Positions 1 through 6,941 are shown, counted from the stretch's first letter. The stretch: 15,406 nucleotides of DNA from an uncultured Collinsella sp. (GCA_902493615.1 CABUQK010000043.1:1-15406); one strand, 5' to 3'. The notes: generated by a model not told the origin, from the sequence alone. Numbers and translations: made by a program.

Positions 1-24
1 AATTGTCTTGAGGAGCATATGCCT

Positions 25-801
25 ATGTCTACGTTTTTGAATGCCAGCCCCATCTTTGGGCCCGTTCGCAGCCGTCGCCTTGGTCTCTCGCTCGGCGTCA
101 ACATGATGCCGGCCAGCGGCAAAATCTGCACGTTCGACTGCATCTACTGCGAAAACGGCCTCAACGCCGAGCGCCCCTGCCACGAGCCGTATAACACAGC
201 TGCCGTGGTACTCGACGCGCTCGAGGCAAAGCTGCGCGAGATGGCAGCCGAGGGCGAGCTCCCCGATGTGATCACCTTCGCAGGCAACGGCGAGCCCACC
301 GCCGCACCGGAGTTTCCGCAGGCCATCGCCGGCGCCGTCGCGCTGCGCGACGAGCTTGCCCCAAACTCCAAGATCGCCGTGCTCTCCAACGGCACGCGCG
401 CCGACCGTCCCCAGGTACACGATGCGCTCATGATGGTCGACGACAACATCCTCAAGCTCGATACGGTCGACCCGGCATTTATCCAGCTGCTCGACCAGCC
501 CGTTGGCCCCTACGATGTGGAGCACCAGATTGAGACGTTCGCAAGCTTTGACGGTCATGTCATTATCCAGACGATCTTTTTGACCGGTGAGTATCAGGGC
601 AAGCTCATCGACAACACCGGCGAGGAGTACGTCGGCCCTTGGCTCGCGGCGCTCGAGCGCATTCGCCCGCAGGAGGCGACCATCTACACGGTGGCGCGCG
701 AGACACCGGTCGCCGGCCTTGCCAAAGCAGCGCCCGAGGTGCTCGATACGATCGCCGCACGCGTGCGCGCCCTCGGCATTCCCTGCCAGGTGAGCTACTA
801 G
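25..801 (+). CDS. Radical SAM Fe-S protein, COG0731 (wyosine-synthase-like) family
   Basis: Predicted to bind a [4Fe-4S] cluster and S-adenosylmethionine and start radical chemistry; the substrate is not evident. Counting from the ATG at 19, the cluster motif CX3CX2C is C37, C41 and C44 (in CTFDCIYCE). It is followed by a GNGEPT segment near residues 89-94, the GGE-like SAM-binding motif of this superfamily. The family is related to the TYW1 tRNA-modifying enzymes, but bacterial members are mostly uncharacterised. The protein is compact (258-260 aa) with no auxiliary cluster domain. Two in-frame ATGs exist, at 19 and 25. The SD GAGGAG at 10-15 is only 3 nt from the first and 9 nt from the second, so I prefer 25. 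The gene stands alone here and a long hairpin follows at 843-912. The family call is firm; the function is open. Confidence 0.85.
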   Translation: MSTFLNASPIFGPVRSRRLGLSLGVNMMPASGKICTFDCIYCENGLNAERPCHEPYNTAAVVLDALEAKLREMAAEGELPDVITFAGNGEPTAAPEFPQAIAGAVALRDELAPNSKIAVLSNGTRADRPQVHDALMMVDDNILKLDTVDPAFIQLLDQPVGPYDVEHQIETFASFDGHVIIQTIFLTGEYQGKLIDNTGEEYVGPWLAALERIRPQEATIYTVARETPVAGLAKAAPEVLDTIAARVRALGIPCQVSY

Positions 802-842
802 CAAAACCACGCAGCAGCTAGTGCCCGCTATCCCGCCCCATC

Positions 843-912
843 AGTTGCGGTGATATAGTTCCTATTTGTGCTGTTAAAACGCTTAAATAGGAACTATATC
901 ACCGCAACTTTT
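843..912 (+). terminator. Perfect 25-bp inverted repeat, possible terminator
   Basis: Arms 843-867 and 885-909 are exact reverse complements, around a 17-nt loop. The stem runs AGTTGCGGTGATATAGTTCC and five further bases. Four T follow the base of the stem (909-912, the first still paired), so it could terminate the radical SAM transcript. The long, AT-rich, perfectly paired stem is unlike an ordinary short terminator and may be a dispersed palindromic element instead. It sits 42 bp after the upstream stop and ends 22 bp before the map -10 candidate. Confidence 0.6.
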
Positions 913-930
913 ATGGATGCGTGGGTGGGC

Positions 931-936
931 TATACT
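931..936 (+). promoter_or_regulatory. Candidate -10 box for map
   Basis: TATACT matches the TATAAT consensus at five of six positions. It lies 25 bp upstream of the map start, and the SD AAAGGAAG (948-955) is between them. No good -35 is seen at 17 bp; that region is the T-rich edge of the hairpin. Confidence 0.4.
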
Positions 937-961
937 AGCTGCAAATGAAAGGAAGTTAGCC

Positions 962-1849
962 ATGTTTGACAATGGACCCGTGCCCGGCCGCAACGACGCC
1001 TGCTGGTGCGGCAGCGGCAAAAAATATAAGAAATGCCATAGCGCCTTTGATGAGCGCCTCGAGCGCTTGTGGGAAGAGGGCTGGGAGGTTCTGCCCCGCA
1101 CGCTCTACAAGACGCCCGACGATATCGAAGGCATCAAGCGCTCGGCCGCTATCAACGTGGGCGTGCTCGATTACGTAGGCGAACACATCGCCGCGGGCAT
1201 GACCACCAACCAGATTGACCAGATGATCTACGACTACACCGTCGAGCACGGTGGCACGCCGGCCGACCTCAACTACGAGGGCTATCCCAAGAGCGTGTGC
1301 ACCTCGATCAACGACGTGGTCTGCCACGGTATCCCCTGCGATACGGACGTGTTGCACGAGGGCGACATCATCAACGTGGACTGCTCCACGATCCTGGACG
1401 GTTACTTTAGCGATTCGAGCCGCATGTTCTGTATCGGCGAGGTCTCGGCCGAGCGCCAGCGTCTTGTCGAGGTCACCCGTGCCAGCGTGGAGGCGGGGCT
1501 GGCCGCCGTCAAGCCATGGCTACCGCTGTCCGTTATGGCCGAGGCCGTGCAAAAGACGGTCGAGGACGCCGGTTTTAGCGTGGTGCGCGAGTACGGCGGG
1601 CACGGCATCGGTAAGGAGTTCCACGAGGACCCGTTTGTGGGCTTTACCACCGAGGCACCCGATGTGGACACCATCATGGCTCCGGGCATGATCTTTACCA
1701 TCGAGCCCATGGTCAACGCCGGAGCGCCCGACATTAAGATTAGCAAGGGCGACGGCTGGTGCGTACGCACCAAGGACGGTAGCGATTCGGCCCAGTGCGA
1801 GGTACAACTCGTGGTGACCGAGGACGGTTACGAACTGCTCAGCTGGTAG
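962..1849 (+). CDS. map: Type I methionine aminopeptidase with N-terminal SEC-C zinc motif
   Basis: Removes the initiator methionine from nascent cytosolic proteins. Residues 10-27 carry the SEC-C motif (C14, C16, C25, H26 in CWCGSGKKYKKCH), a small zinc knuckle also found at the SecA C terminus. The pita-bread catalytic domain fills about residues 50-295. The dinuclear metal ligands line up with E. coli MetAP: D140 and D151 (INVDCSTILDGYFSDSS), H214 (GHGIG), E248 (TIEP) and E280 (QCE), plus the substrate-contacting H122. At 295 aa it is about 30 residues longer than E. coli Map because of the SEC-C extension. The start at 962 is chosen over an in-frame ATG at 917 because AAAGGAAG (948-955) lies just before it and the SEC-C motif begins shortly after. 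A strong terminator follows at 1858. Confidence 0.95.
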   Translation: MFDNGPVPGRNDACWCGSGKKYKKCHSAFDERLERLWEEGWEVLPRTLYKTPDDIEGIKRSAAINVGVLDYVGEHIAAGMTTNQIDQMIYDYTVEHGGTPADLNYEGYPKSVCTSINDVVCHGIPCDTDVLHEGDIINVDCSTILDGYFSDSSRMFCIGEVSAERQRLVEVTRASVEAGLAAVKPWLPLSVMAEAVQKTVEDAGFSVVREYGGHGIGKEFHEDPFVGFTTEAPDVDTIMAPGMIFTIEPMVNAGAPDIKISKGDGWCVRTKDGSDSAQCEVQLVVTEDGYELLSW

Positions 1850-1857
1850 CTGTGCGG

Positions 1858-1908
1858 ACGCCGGGCGCACATGGACTTACAACCGTCCATGAGCGCCCGG
1901 CGTTTTAA
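1858..1908 (+). terminator. Strong rho-independent terminator after map
   Basis: An 11-bp GC-rich stem (1858-1868 with 1893-1903) continues after one A/A mismatch into a second 7-bp stem (1870-1876 with 1885-1891), closed by an 8-nt loop. TTTT follows at 1903-1906. It begins 9 bp after the map stop codon. Confidence 0.85.
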
Positions 1909-1923
1909 TTGAGCGTTTTGCCT

Positions 1924-1964
1924 GATAAAACCTGCCAAAATAAACCTGTCCCTTTTTGGTAGGT
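1924..1964 (+). repeat. Dispersed hairpin repeat (AAACCTGCC family), copy 1
   Basis: The arms ACCTGCCAAAA (1930-1940) and TTTTGGTAGGT (1954-1964) pair through all 11 positions, one as G-U. The loop contains AACCTGTCCC. The core recurs at 4197-4242 and 12131-12168. This copy lies between the map terminator and the SD of the dehydrogenase, ending 6 bp before that SD, so if transcribed from upstream it would be in the 5' leader. The GGGACAGG loop recalls REP-type palindromes mobilised by RAYT transposases; that link is inference. Confidence 0.75.
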
Positions 1965-1983
1965 CGAGCGGAGAGGACTGCTT

Positions 1984-2919
1984 GTGAACATCCTGGTTTT
2001 GTTGCCCGTCAACGACCGTCACCGCGCGATCCTTGAGTCGAGCGCTCCGGGCGAGGACTTTATCTACACGAGCGCCGATGCCGTCACGCGTGAGCAGGTC
2101 GCCGACGCCGACGTGATCTTGGGCAACATAGACCCCGCCCTGCTTACCGCGTGCGAGCACCTCCAGCTGCTGCAACTGCAGACCGCGGGCTATGACGATT
2201 ACCTGGCCGCCGGCACCGTGCCAGCCGACGCCAAGCTTTCCTGCTCGGTGGGCGCCTACGGCCAAGCCGTGAGCGAGCACATGTTTGCCATGGTCCTTTC
2301 CATGATGAAGCGCCTGCCCGGCTATCACGACTTGCAGCGCGAGCATCGCTGGGAGGATTTGGGGTCGGTCACCTCGCTCAAAAACGCCAATGTGCTGGTG
2401 CTGGGCGCAGGCGATATCGGCGGCCACTTTGCCACGCTATGCCGCAGCATGGGCGCGCACGTCCGCGGCATCAAGCGCCATCCGCTCGTCTACCCCATTG
2501 TATTTGAGGACATGGACGGCATGGATGCCCTACCCGAGCGCCTGGCCGAGGCGGACGTTGTCGCATCCTTTATGCCCAGCACGCCCGAGACCCGCGGCCT
2601 GGCGAACGCCGAGTTCTTCGCCGCGATGAAACCGGGCGCCTTCTTTGCCAACGGCGGCCGCGGTGACCTCGTGGTTGCCGACGACCTGGTCGCCGCCCTG
2701 GAGTCGGGACATCTCGCCGGCGCAGCAGTCGACGTCACCGATCCCGAGCCGCTGCCTGCGACAAGCCCCCTGTGGGATGCGCCCAACATGCTCATCACAC
2801 CGCACGTCTCCGGCTGGTTCCACCTGGCCGCCACGCTCAACAATGTGGTCGACATCGCCGCGGAGAACCTGCGTCACCTGCAGGCCGGCGAGACTCTTCG
2901 CTGCTGGATCGAGCACTAA
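1984..2919 (+). CDS. D-isomer-specific 2-hydroxyacid dehydrogenase
   Basis: Predicted to reduce a 2-oxoacid to a D-2-hydroxyacid, or the reverse, in the cytosol; the substrate cannot be fixed. The Rossmann domain (about residues 98-285) has the GXGXXG dinucleotide motif at G141-G146 (LGAGDIGG). The catalytic set is R226 (NGGRGDLV), E255 (DPEPLP) and H274 (TPHVSGW). After the glycine motif, the usual strand-end Asp is replaced by a basic stretch (VRGIKR, 160-165), which suggests NADP(H) rather than NAD(H). At 311 aa it is normal for the family. The GTG start at 1984 is supported by GGAGAGGA at 1970-1977, 6 nt upstream. The gene stands alone; a hairpin repeat precedes it and a stem-loop follows. 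Confidence 0.9.
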   Translation: MNILVLLPVNDRHRAILESSAPGEDFIYTSADAVTREQVADADVILGNIDPALLTACEHLQLLQLQTAGYDDYLAAGTVPADAKLSCSVGAYGQAVSEHMFAMVLSMMKRLPGYHDLQREHRWEDLGSVTSLKNANVLVLGAGDIGGHFATLCRSMGAHVRGIKRHPLVYPIVFEDMDGMDALPERLAEADVVASFMPSTPETRGLANAEFFAAMKPGAFFANGGRGDLVVADDLVAALESGHLAGAAVDVTDPEPLPATSPLWDAPNMLITPHVSGWFHLAATLNNVVDIAAENLRHLQAGETLRCWIEH

Positions 2920-2923
2920 TCTT

Positions 2924-2951
2924 GTTCCGCCGTTCTAACGAACGGCGGAAC
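2924..2951 (+). terminator. Stem-loop after the dehydrogenase, no T tract
   Basis: A perfect 11-bp stem (GTTCCGCCGTT at 2924-2934 with 2941-2951) closes a 6-nt loop. It begins 5 bp after the stop codon, where a terminator is expected, but no T run follows on either strand. It may be a weak or factor-dependent terminator, or a 3'-end stabiliser. Confidence 0.5.
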
Positions 2952-3156
2952 ACTCGACGCTGCGACCCCGTCTGGACGGCAATCTGCCTTTCAATCGTCG
3001 GGCATGGCCAGAAGGCCAATGCCCTCCTCTTTCAAGGCACCTTGCTCGCCCAGACGGGCTCTCGCTGACTTTTGTTCAACCTATAGGGACTGGCTGGCGC
3101 GGCCCTGTCTGGGGACATTCGCTGACTTTTGTTCGACCTGTGGGGTCTTCAAATTG
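2952..3156. repeat. Gene-free structured region with 57-bp-spaced direct repeats
   Basis: No credible ORF lies here, between two convergent genes. Direct repeats at 3062-3088 and 3119-3145 match at 24 of 27 positions and share TCGCTGACTTTTGTTC; all three differences are A/G. Nearby arms 2967-2975 (CCCGTCTGG) and 3050-3058 (CCAGACGGG) are inverted, with a hairpin at 3000-3024 (GGGCAT-GGCC, loop AGAA) nested between them. A third related word, CCCTGTCTGG, lies at 3103-3112. The stretch looks like degenerate copies of a dispersed palindromic repeat. Confidence 0.6.
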
Positions 3157-3648
3157 TTAGAGCGTGGCTAAGTAATTCTTTGCGTCTTCTACGCTCATTG
3201 CGGCGACTGGTGCGTGTGAGCAGAGCTTGACATCGTTGGTGACCAGAAGGTCTGTCTTTGCGCGCATCGCTGCCGCGATGATTAAATCGTCTTCGTAATC
3301 GCTATGGAGCTCACGCTGCTTGCTCGCCATCCATATGTCACTCAGGTCGCAGGGTACCGGCGTGGCAAGTTGCGACAACACGTCGAGGCAATCCCATGCA
3401 AGTGATGTCGCCGCCACGGCGGCATCTTGGGATAGTGAGCCATGCTCTCGCCGATACCATGCCTTATGTTCGCTTGAAATCAAATAGAACAGGTCTTTGG
3501 ACGATGTCGCCGCATACAGCAAATCCACCTGCGCCGTGCATGCATCGCGTAAAAACTCAATCGCCGCCGAACGACCACGTCGTGAGGGAATGAAGTAATC
3601 GAGCCACACGTTGGTGTCAACCAAGATGCGCTTTAGAGCCTCACTCAT
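3157..3648 (-). CDS. PIN-domain ribonuclease toxin (VapC-like)
   Basis: Predicted Mg-dependent ribonuclease toxin of a type II toxin-antitoxin pair. The PIN fold is recognised from the N-terminal strand LVDTNVWLDYF (D11, N13), the acidic helix start DYEDDLIIAAAMRA (D120/D121) and the closing TNDVKL (D139), which together would form the acidic metal site. The length of 163 aa is slightly above the usual 130-150. The ATG at 3648 overlaps the last codons of the antitoxin (stop at 3641-3643) by 8 bp, so the two are probably translationally coupled; the only SD-like bases are inside the antitoxin gene. Base use is less G/C-biased at third positions than in neighbouring genes, which fits horizontal acquisition. 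The RNA target cannot be predicted. Confidence 0.85.
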   Translation of the reverse strand: MSEALKRILVDTNVWLDYFIPSRRGRSAAIEFLRDACTAQVDLLYAATSSKDLFYLISSEHKAWYRREHGSLSQDAAVAATSLAWDCLDVLSQLATPVPCDLSDIWMASKQRELHSDYEDDLIIAAAMRAKTDLLVTNDVKLCSHAPVAAMSVEDAKNYLATL

Positions 3649-4021
3649 AGAGCCAGCTCATCTCCTCGCCATAGCGATCCGCATATGCATTCCGTTTGAG
3701 CTCTTCGTCGTCCGATGGCTGAGCCCTGACCATATCGATTCCCGACTCACGGCAAGCGGCAGCGAACAGCTTCGATCCCTGATCCATGAGCTCGAGTTTA
3801 CGTTTGGCGGCCTTTTCGCGCTCGCGCTGTTCCGCCCGGGCACGACTGGGCAGCAGGATATCCTCGAGCGCACCGGGGCGATCGGCCAGCGACGCTGCAA
3901 GCTGCCAGAGCGCTCGCACCGCTTGGCTCGGCGTCATACCGGCCCTGGAGAGAGCAGCGTCGCCGCTCCTTTTAAGATCGGCATCAAGACGTACGTTGAT
4001 CTGAGCGGCTGTTGTGGTCAT
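3641..4021 (-). CDS. RelB/DinJ-like ribbon-helix-helix antitoxin
   Basis: Predicted antitoxin and autorepressor partnered with the downstream PIN toxin. The N terminus, INVRLDADLKR (residues 8-18), reads as the DNA-binding strand of a ribbon-helix-helix dimer. It is followed by helices DAALSRAGMTPSQAVRALWQLAA typical of RelB/DinJ proteins. The remainder (about 45-126) is charged and helical (RARAEQREREKAAKRKLELM) and would wrap the toxin. At 126 aa it is longer than usual DinJ (about 85-90). The start at 4021 is well supported by AAGGAGG at 4026-4032. RelB/DinJ antitoxins usually partner RelE/YafQ-fold toxins, so pairing with a PIN toxin is a mixed-class combination. The RHH call is good; the family name is less certain. 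Confidence 0.8.
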   Translation of the reverse strand: MTTTAAQINVRLDADLKRSGDAALSRAGMTPSQAVRALWQLAASLADRPGALEDILLPSRARAEQREREKAAKRKLELMDQGSKLFAAACRESGIDMVRAQPSDDEELKRNAYADRYGEEMSWLYE

Positions 4022-4046
4022 GGTCCCTCCTTAATACTTCAGAATT

Positions 4047-4075
4047 ATCATAAAACACTATGGTAGATACGTAAA
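4047..4075 (-). promoter_or_regulatory. Candidate promoter of the toxin-antitoxin operon
   Basis: On the - strand, TTTACG (4070-4075) and TATGAT (4047-4052) are spaced by exactly 17 bp, giving a predicted start about 18 nt upstream of the antitoxin ATG. The region is clearly AT-rich compared with its surroundings. An RHH autorepressor would be expected to bind here, but I could not define a convincing operator palindrome. Confidence 0.5.
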
Positions 4076-4116
4076 GCATGTATAGCAATAAATTAGTATT
4101 AGCCGTGCTCCGTGCA

Positions 4117-4152
4117 CAAAAAGCCGCCGAGGCACATTGCACCTCGGCGGCT
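4117..4152 (-). terminator. Rho-independent terminator of the M18 aminopeptidase
   Basis: The stem AGCCGCCGAGG/CCTCGGCGGCT (4122-4132 with 4142-4152) is perfect over 11 bp. Read on the - strand it is followed by a run of five T (4118-4122, the first overlapping the stem). It lies about 90 bp after the aminopeptidase stop codon and just upstream of the toxin-antitoxin promoter, so it insulates the two units. Confidence 0.8.
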
Positions 4153-4196
4153 ACGCATCACCAATCTAGTTCGGTTTCATCCTTTGCATTTGCCCA

Positions 4197-4242
4197 GATA
4201 AAACCTGGCAAAATAAACCTGTCCCTTTTTGGCAGGTTTTTA
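4197..4242. repeat. Dispersed hairpin repeat (AAACCTGCC family), copy 2
   Basis: Shares the core AAAATAAACCTGTCCCTTTT exactly with copy 1. Outer arms 4203-4213 and 4227-4237 pair with one mismatch (G4208). On the - strand the element begins within the stop codon of the aminopeptidase: codon CTC, then TAA (4242-4240), reads straight into the repeat edge TAAAAACCTGCC. The hairpin may also assist transcript ending ahead of the stronger terminator at 4117-4152. Confidence 0.75.
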
Positions 4243-5625
4243 GAGCTCCACGCTTTCGGCGCCGTTGATGGTTAGGTTGCGCTCGTAGAAGGCCGTGAGG
4301 GCGCGGATGGCGTACATCACGTCGCGCACGCCGCCGGTCTCGTAGCTCGAGTGCATGGCCAGCTGCGGCAGGCCCACGTCCACGGCATGCATGCTCGCCT
4401 GCATATTGGACAGATTGCCGAGCGTGGAGCCGCCGGCCATGTCGCTCTTGTTGGCGAAGGCCTGCGTGGGCACGTCAGCGTCATCGCAGATGGCCTGGAA
4501 CACTGCGCGGCTAAAGGCATCGGTGCAGTAGTGCTGATTGGCGGCTTCCTTGATGACGATGCCGCCGTTGAGCACAACCTGATTGCGAGCGTCGCACTTC
4601 TCGGCGTGGTTGGGGTGCACAGCATGTGCATTGTCGCAGCTCACGAGCATCGAGGCGGCAAGTGCGCGATGGTACGACTCGTCGTCAAAGCCCAGCGAGC
4701 CGTTAATGCGACGCAATGCATCGGCCAAGAACGTCGACATGGCGCCCTGCTTGGTCTCGGAGCCAACCTCCTCGTTATCGAAGCAGCAGAAGACCGAGAC
4801 ATCGTGCGCGTTCTCGGCGCCCAAAAATGCCTGCAGCGAGGTGTAGGCGCAGGCCAGGTCGTCGAGCTTGGGCGTCGAGATAAACTCGTCAGCCCAGCCC
4901 CAAATGCGCGCATCCTGACGATTGACCAGGAACAGATCGCGGCCCAAAATTTGCTCGGGCTCAACGTCCAACTCGTCGGCGATCAGGGCGTCAAAATCTC
5001 CCTGCTTGAGTTCGCCGGTGCTGATGAGTGGGCACAGGTCGACGGCTCGGTTGGGAGCAAAGCCCTCGTTAACGCCGCGGTTCATATGGATGGCAAGGCT
5101 CGGGATAATAGCGACCTCACGCTCGGTGGAAAGCAGACGGCTCTCAATACGGTCGCCTTCGCGCACCAGCACGCGGCCCGCGAGTGCCAGCGGACGATCG
5201 AACCAGGTGTAGTCAATCATGCCGCCGTAGGCCTCGGTGTTCAGGCGCAGCGTCTCGCCCGCGCCGTCAAGCTCAGGCACGGCCTTGACCTTAAACGTCG
5301 GCGAATCGCTGTGCGACGCCGTGAGCTGAAAATGATAGTCACCGGCAACGCCGTCCTCGCCCCACGTCGCGGCCAGGTCCTCGCCCACCTTAAAGGCAAC
5401 AACGCTCGAGGTGTTGCGCTGCGTGTAATAACGCCCGCCCGGTTCGATGTCCCACGCCGCATTCTCGGGCAGGTAGGTAAAGCCCGCCTCGTCGAGCTCG
5501 GCCATAATGGTCGCCGCCGTATGGAACATGCTGGGGCATGCCTCGATAAAGTCGATAAGGTCGTTGGCGGCCTCGATATCATCGGCCGTCACATGCGCGC
5601 GCTCGGGCGTTTCCTGATCCGTCAT
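4240..5625 (-). CDS. M18 family aspartyl-type aminopeptidase
   Basis: Cytosolic zinc exopeptidase predicted to release N-terminal acidic residues from peptides; M18 enzymes form large tetrahedral oligomers. Counting from the ATG at 5625 (461 aa), the probable zinc ligands match the family: H105 (ASHSDSPT), D255/D256 (KLDDLACA), E285-E286 (DNEEVGS), D331 (SCDNAHAVHPN) and H425 (HSSYETGG). Length and N terminus (SMFHTAATIMAELDEAGF) fit the family. The start at 5625 has GGGGAG 3-8 nt upstream. An in-frame ATG at 5736 also has a decent SD (AAAAGGAG) but would add 37 residues not expected in M18 proteins. The 3' end runs into hairpin repeat copy 2. The gene is divergent from the Ntn hydrolase across a 161-bp gap. 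Confidence 0.92.
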   Translation of the reverse strand: MTDQETPERAHVTADDIEAANDLIDFIEACPSMFHTAATIMAELDEAGFTYLPENAAWDIEPGGRYYTQRNTSSVVAFKVGEDLAATWGEDGVAGDYHFQLTASHSDSPTFKVKAVPELDGAGETLRLNTEAYGGMIDYTWFDRPLALAGRVLVREGDRIESRLLSTEREVAIIPSLAIHMNRGVNEGFAPNRAVDLCPLISTGELKQGDFDALIADELDVEPEQILGRDLFLVNRQDARIWGWADEFISTPKLDDLACAYTSLQAFLGAENAHDVSVFCCFDNEEVGSETKQGAMSTFLADALRRINGSLGFDDESYHRALAASMLVSCDNAHAVHPNHAEKCDARNQVVLNGGIVIKEAANQHYCTDAFSRAVFQAICDDADVPTQAFANKSDMAGGSTLGNLSNMQASMHAVDVGLPQLAMHSSYETGGVRDVMYAIRALTAFYERNLTINGAESVEL

Positions 5626-5786
5626 GCTCTCCCCTTTCGCTGGGTTGATGGTCCCCTCCAGCATACCCCGCCACGCCAGCGCCGCACTCTTCATTCCGTG
5701 CTTAATTCCGCGCCACTCACCAAGTTGAGCCATCATGCCCGCGCTCCTTTTGCGACAATTGCGCTAACAGGACGAGAGGAGCCGTC

Positions 5787-6872
5787 ATGAAGCCACGTAA
5801 CATTGCCATCACCTGCGGTGTCGCGGGAGTCGCTGTCGGCCTTGCCGCTGCCACCGGTATCGTTTATCACAAGCAAATCAAGTCCGCCGCGTCGCTCAAA
5901 CGCTTGACCGGCTACGCGGATGGCTATGACCTGTACGCAATCGACATCGCCTACGACTACGATCTCGATCGCATCATCGCCGCTGGCGTGCGCGACGACC
6001 AGGCCTACATCGATGCCGTGGTGGCGCAGGTGCTGCCCGGTGTGCCGGCACATGTCCAGGCGCCCCAGTTTGCCTGCAGCGCTTTTGTCGCCGTAGATGC
6101 CGAAGGCCGCGTGCGCACCGGTCGCAATTACGACTTTAAGGACGACACCTCGGCGCTGCTGGTGCGCAATCACCCACGCGGCGGCTATGCTTCCATCGGG
6201 CTTGCCGCCCTTAACAACCTGGGCGATAACACTCCACTTGACTCCGTCGCCGGACGCGCCGCTGCACTCATGGGCCCGTTTGCCGAGCTCGACGGTGTTA
6301 ACGAACGCGGCGTGTCCATTGCCGTACTCACCCTGGATTCCAAACCCTGTGACCAGGACACGCAGCGCCCCGTCATCAATACCTCGCTCGCCATCCGCCT
6401 GGTGCTCGACCGTGCCGCCACCACGCAAGAAGCTGTCGACCTGCTTTCCGCCTACGACATGCACGCCATGGCAGGACGCGATTACCACTTCTTTATCAAC
6501 GACGCCGCCGGTGACGCGCGGGTGGTGGAGTGGGATCCGCGCGACCCCGACCGTGCATGCAAAGTGACTCCTGTACGCCAGGTTACGAACTTCTATGCCT
6601 GCTATGGTGACGAAGTGCTGCCCAACCAAAAGAATGGCGAGCTGGGCCATGGTAAAGAGCGCGCCGTCGCAATCGCCGATGTCCTTGACGCCCATGTCGG
6701 CGCCCAGGACGAGGCAGTCGCTTGGAAGGCCCTACGCGCTGCGGCGCAAGAGCCCAATCCGGAAGACATCACCAGCAACACGCAATGGTCGGTCGTCTTT
6801 GACAATACCGAACCCGCTGCCGCTATTACGCTGCGCCGCCACTGGGGCGACGTCGACGCCTTCGCACTGTAA
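5787..6872 (+). CDS. Membrane-anchored choloylglycine-hydrolase-family (Ntn) amidohydrolase
   Basis: Predicted N-terminal-nucleophile cysteine hydrolase acting on linear C-N amide bonds outside the cytoplasmic membrane. Residues 6-27 are a hydrophobic signal or anchor (ITCGVAGVAVGLAAATGIVY) with no clear lipobox. C97 in QFACSAFVAVDAEG is the candidate nucleophile and would need autocatalytic removal of the preceding about 96 residues to become N-terminal. The downstream TGRNYDF (111-117) and SNTQWSVVFDNTEPAAAITLRR near the C terminus are typical of the family (Pfam CBAH). Classical bile salt hydrolases start with Met-Cys2 and are cytosolic, so this is closer to the penicillin V acylase/acid-ceramidase-like group than to a proven BSH. 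The start has AGAGGAG 5 nt upstream. The substrate is unknown; bile acid, acyl-homoserine-lactone-like or N-acyl amino acid amides are possible. Confidence 0.8.
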   Translation: MKPRNIAITCGVAGVAVGLAAATGIVYHKQIKSAASLKRLTGYADGYDLYAIDIAYDYDLDRIIAAGVRDDQAYIDAVVAQVLPGVPAHVQAPQFACSAFVAVDAEGRVRTGRNYDFKDDTSALLVRNHPRGGYASIGLAALNNLGDNTPLDSVAGRAAALMGPFAELDGVNERGVSIAVLTLDSKPCDQDTQRPVINTSLAIRLVLDRAATTQEAVDLLSAYDMHAMAGRDYHFFINDAAGDARVVEWDPRDPDRACKVTPVRQVTNFYACYGDEVLPNQKNGELGHGKERAVAIADVLDAHVGAQDEAVAWKALRAAAQEPNPEDITSNTQWSVVFDNTEPAAAITLRRHWGDVDAFAL

Positions 6873-6941
6873 GGAGTTGGCACCGTCGTCCTTACGCTCG
6901 CCTGACGTTGCTTACATTTCCATACGCTTGAGCTAACACGT

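Noticed and set aside
917..961. Upstream ATG extending map by 15 residues
   Set aside because: It would lie upstream of the -10 candidate at 931 and has no SD; the ATG at 962 has a good SD.
2924..2951. Integration attachment site next to the toxin-antitoxin pair
   Set aside because: The palindrome has no second copy on the far side of the pair and no integrase is present.
3062..3147. Possible CRISPR repeats (two 27-nt copies, 30-nt spacer)
   Set aside because: Only two copies, diverged at three positions, with no third unit and no cas genes in the window.
4351..5790. 479-codon + strand open frame opposite the M18 aminopeptidase
   Set aside because: Shadow of the high-GC M18 gene, whose catalytic motifs are intact on the - strand; no SD and no recognisable domain.
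5733..6695. 320-codon - strand open frame opposite the Ntn hydrolase
   Set aside because: Antisense shadow caused by third-position G/C bias; the + strand frame carries the family motifs and an SD.
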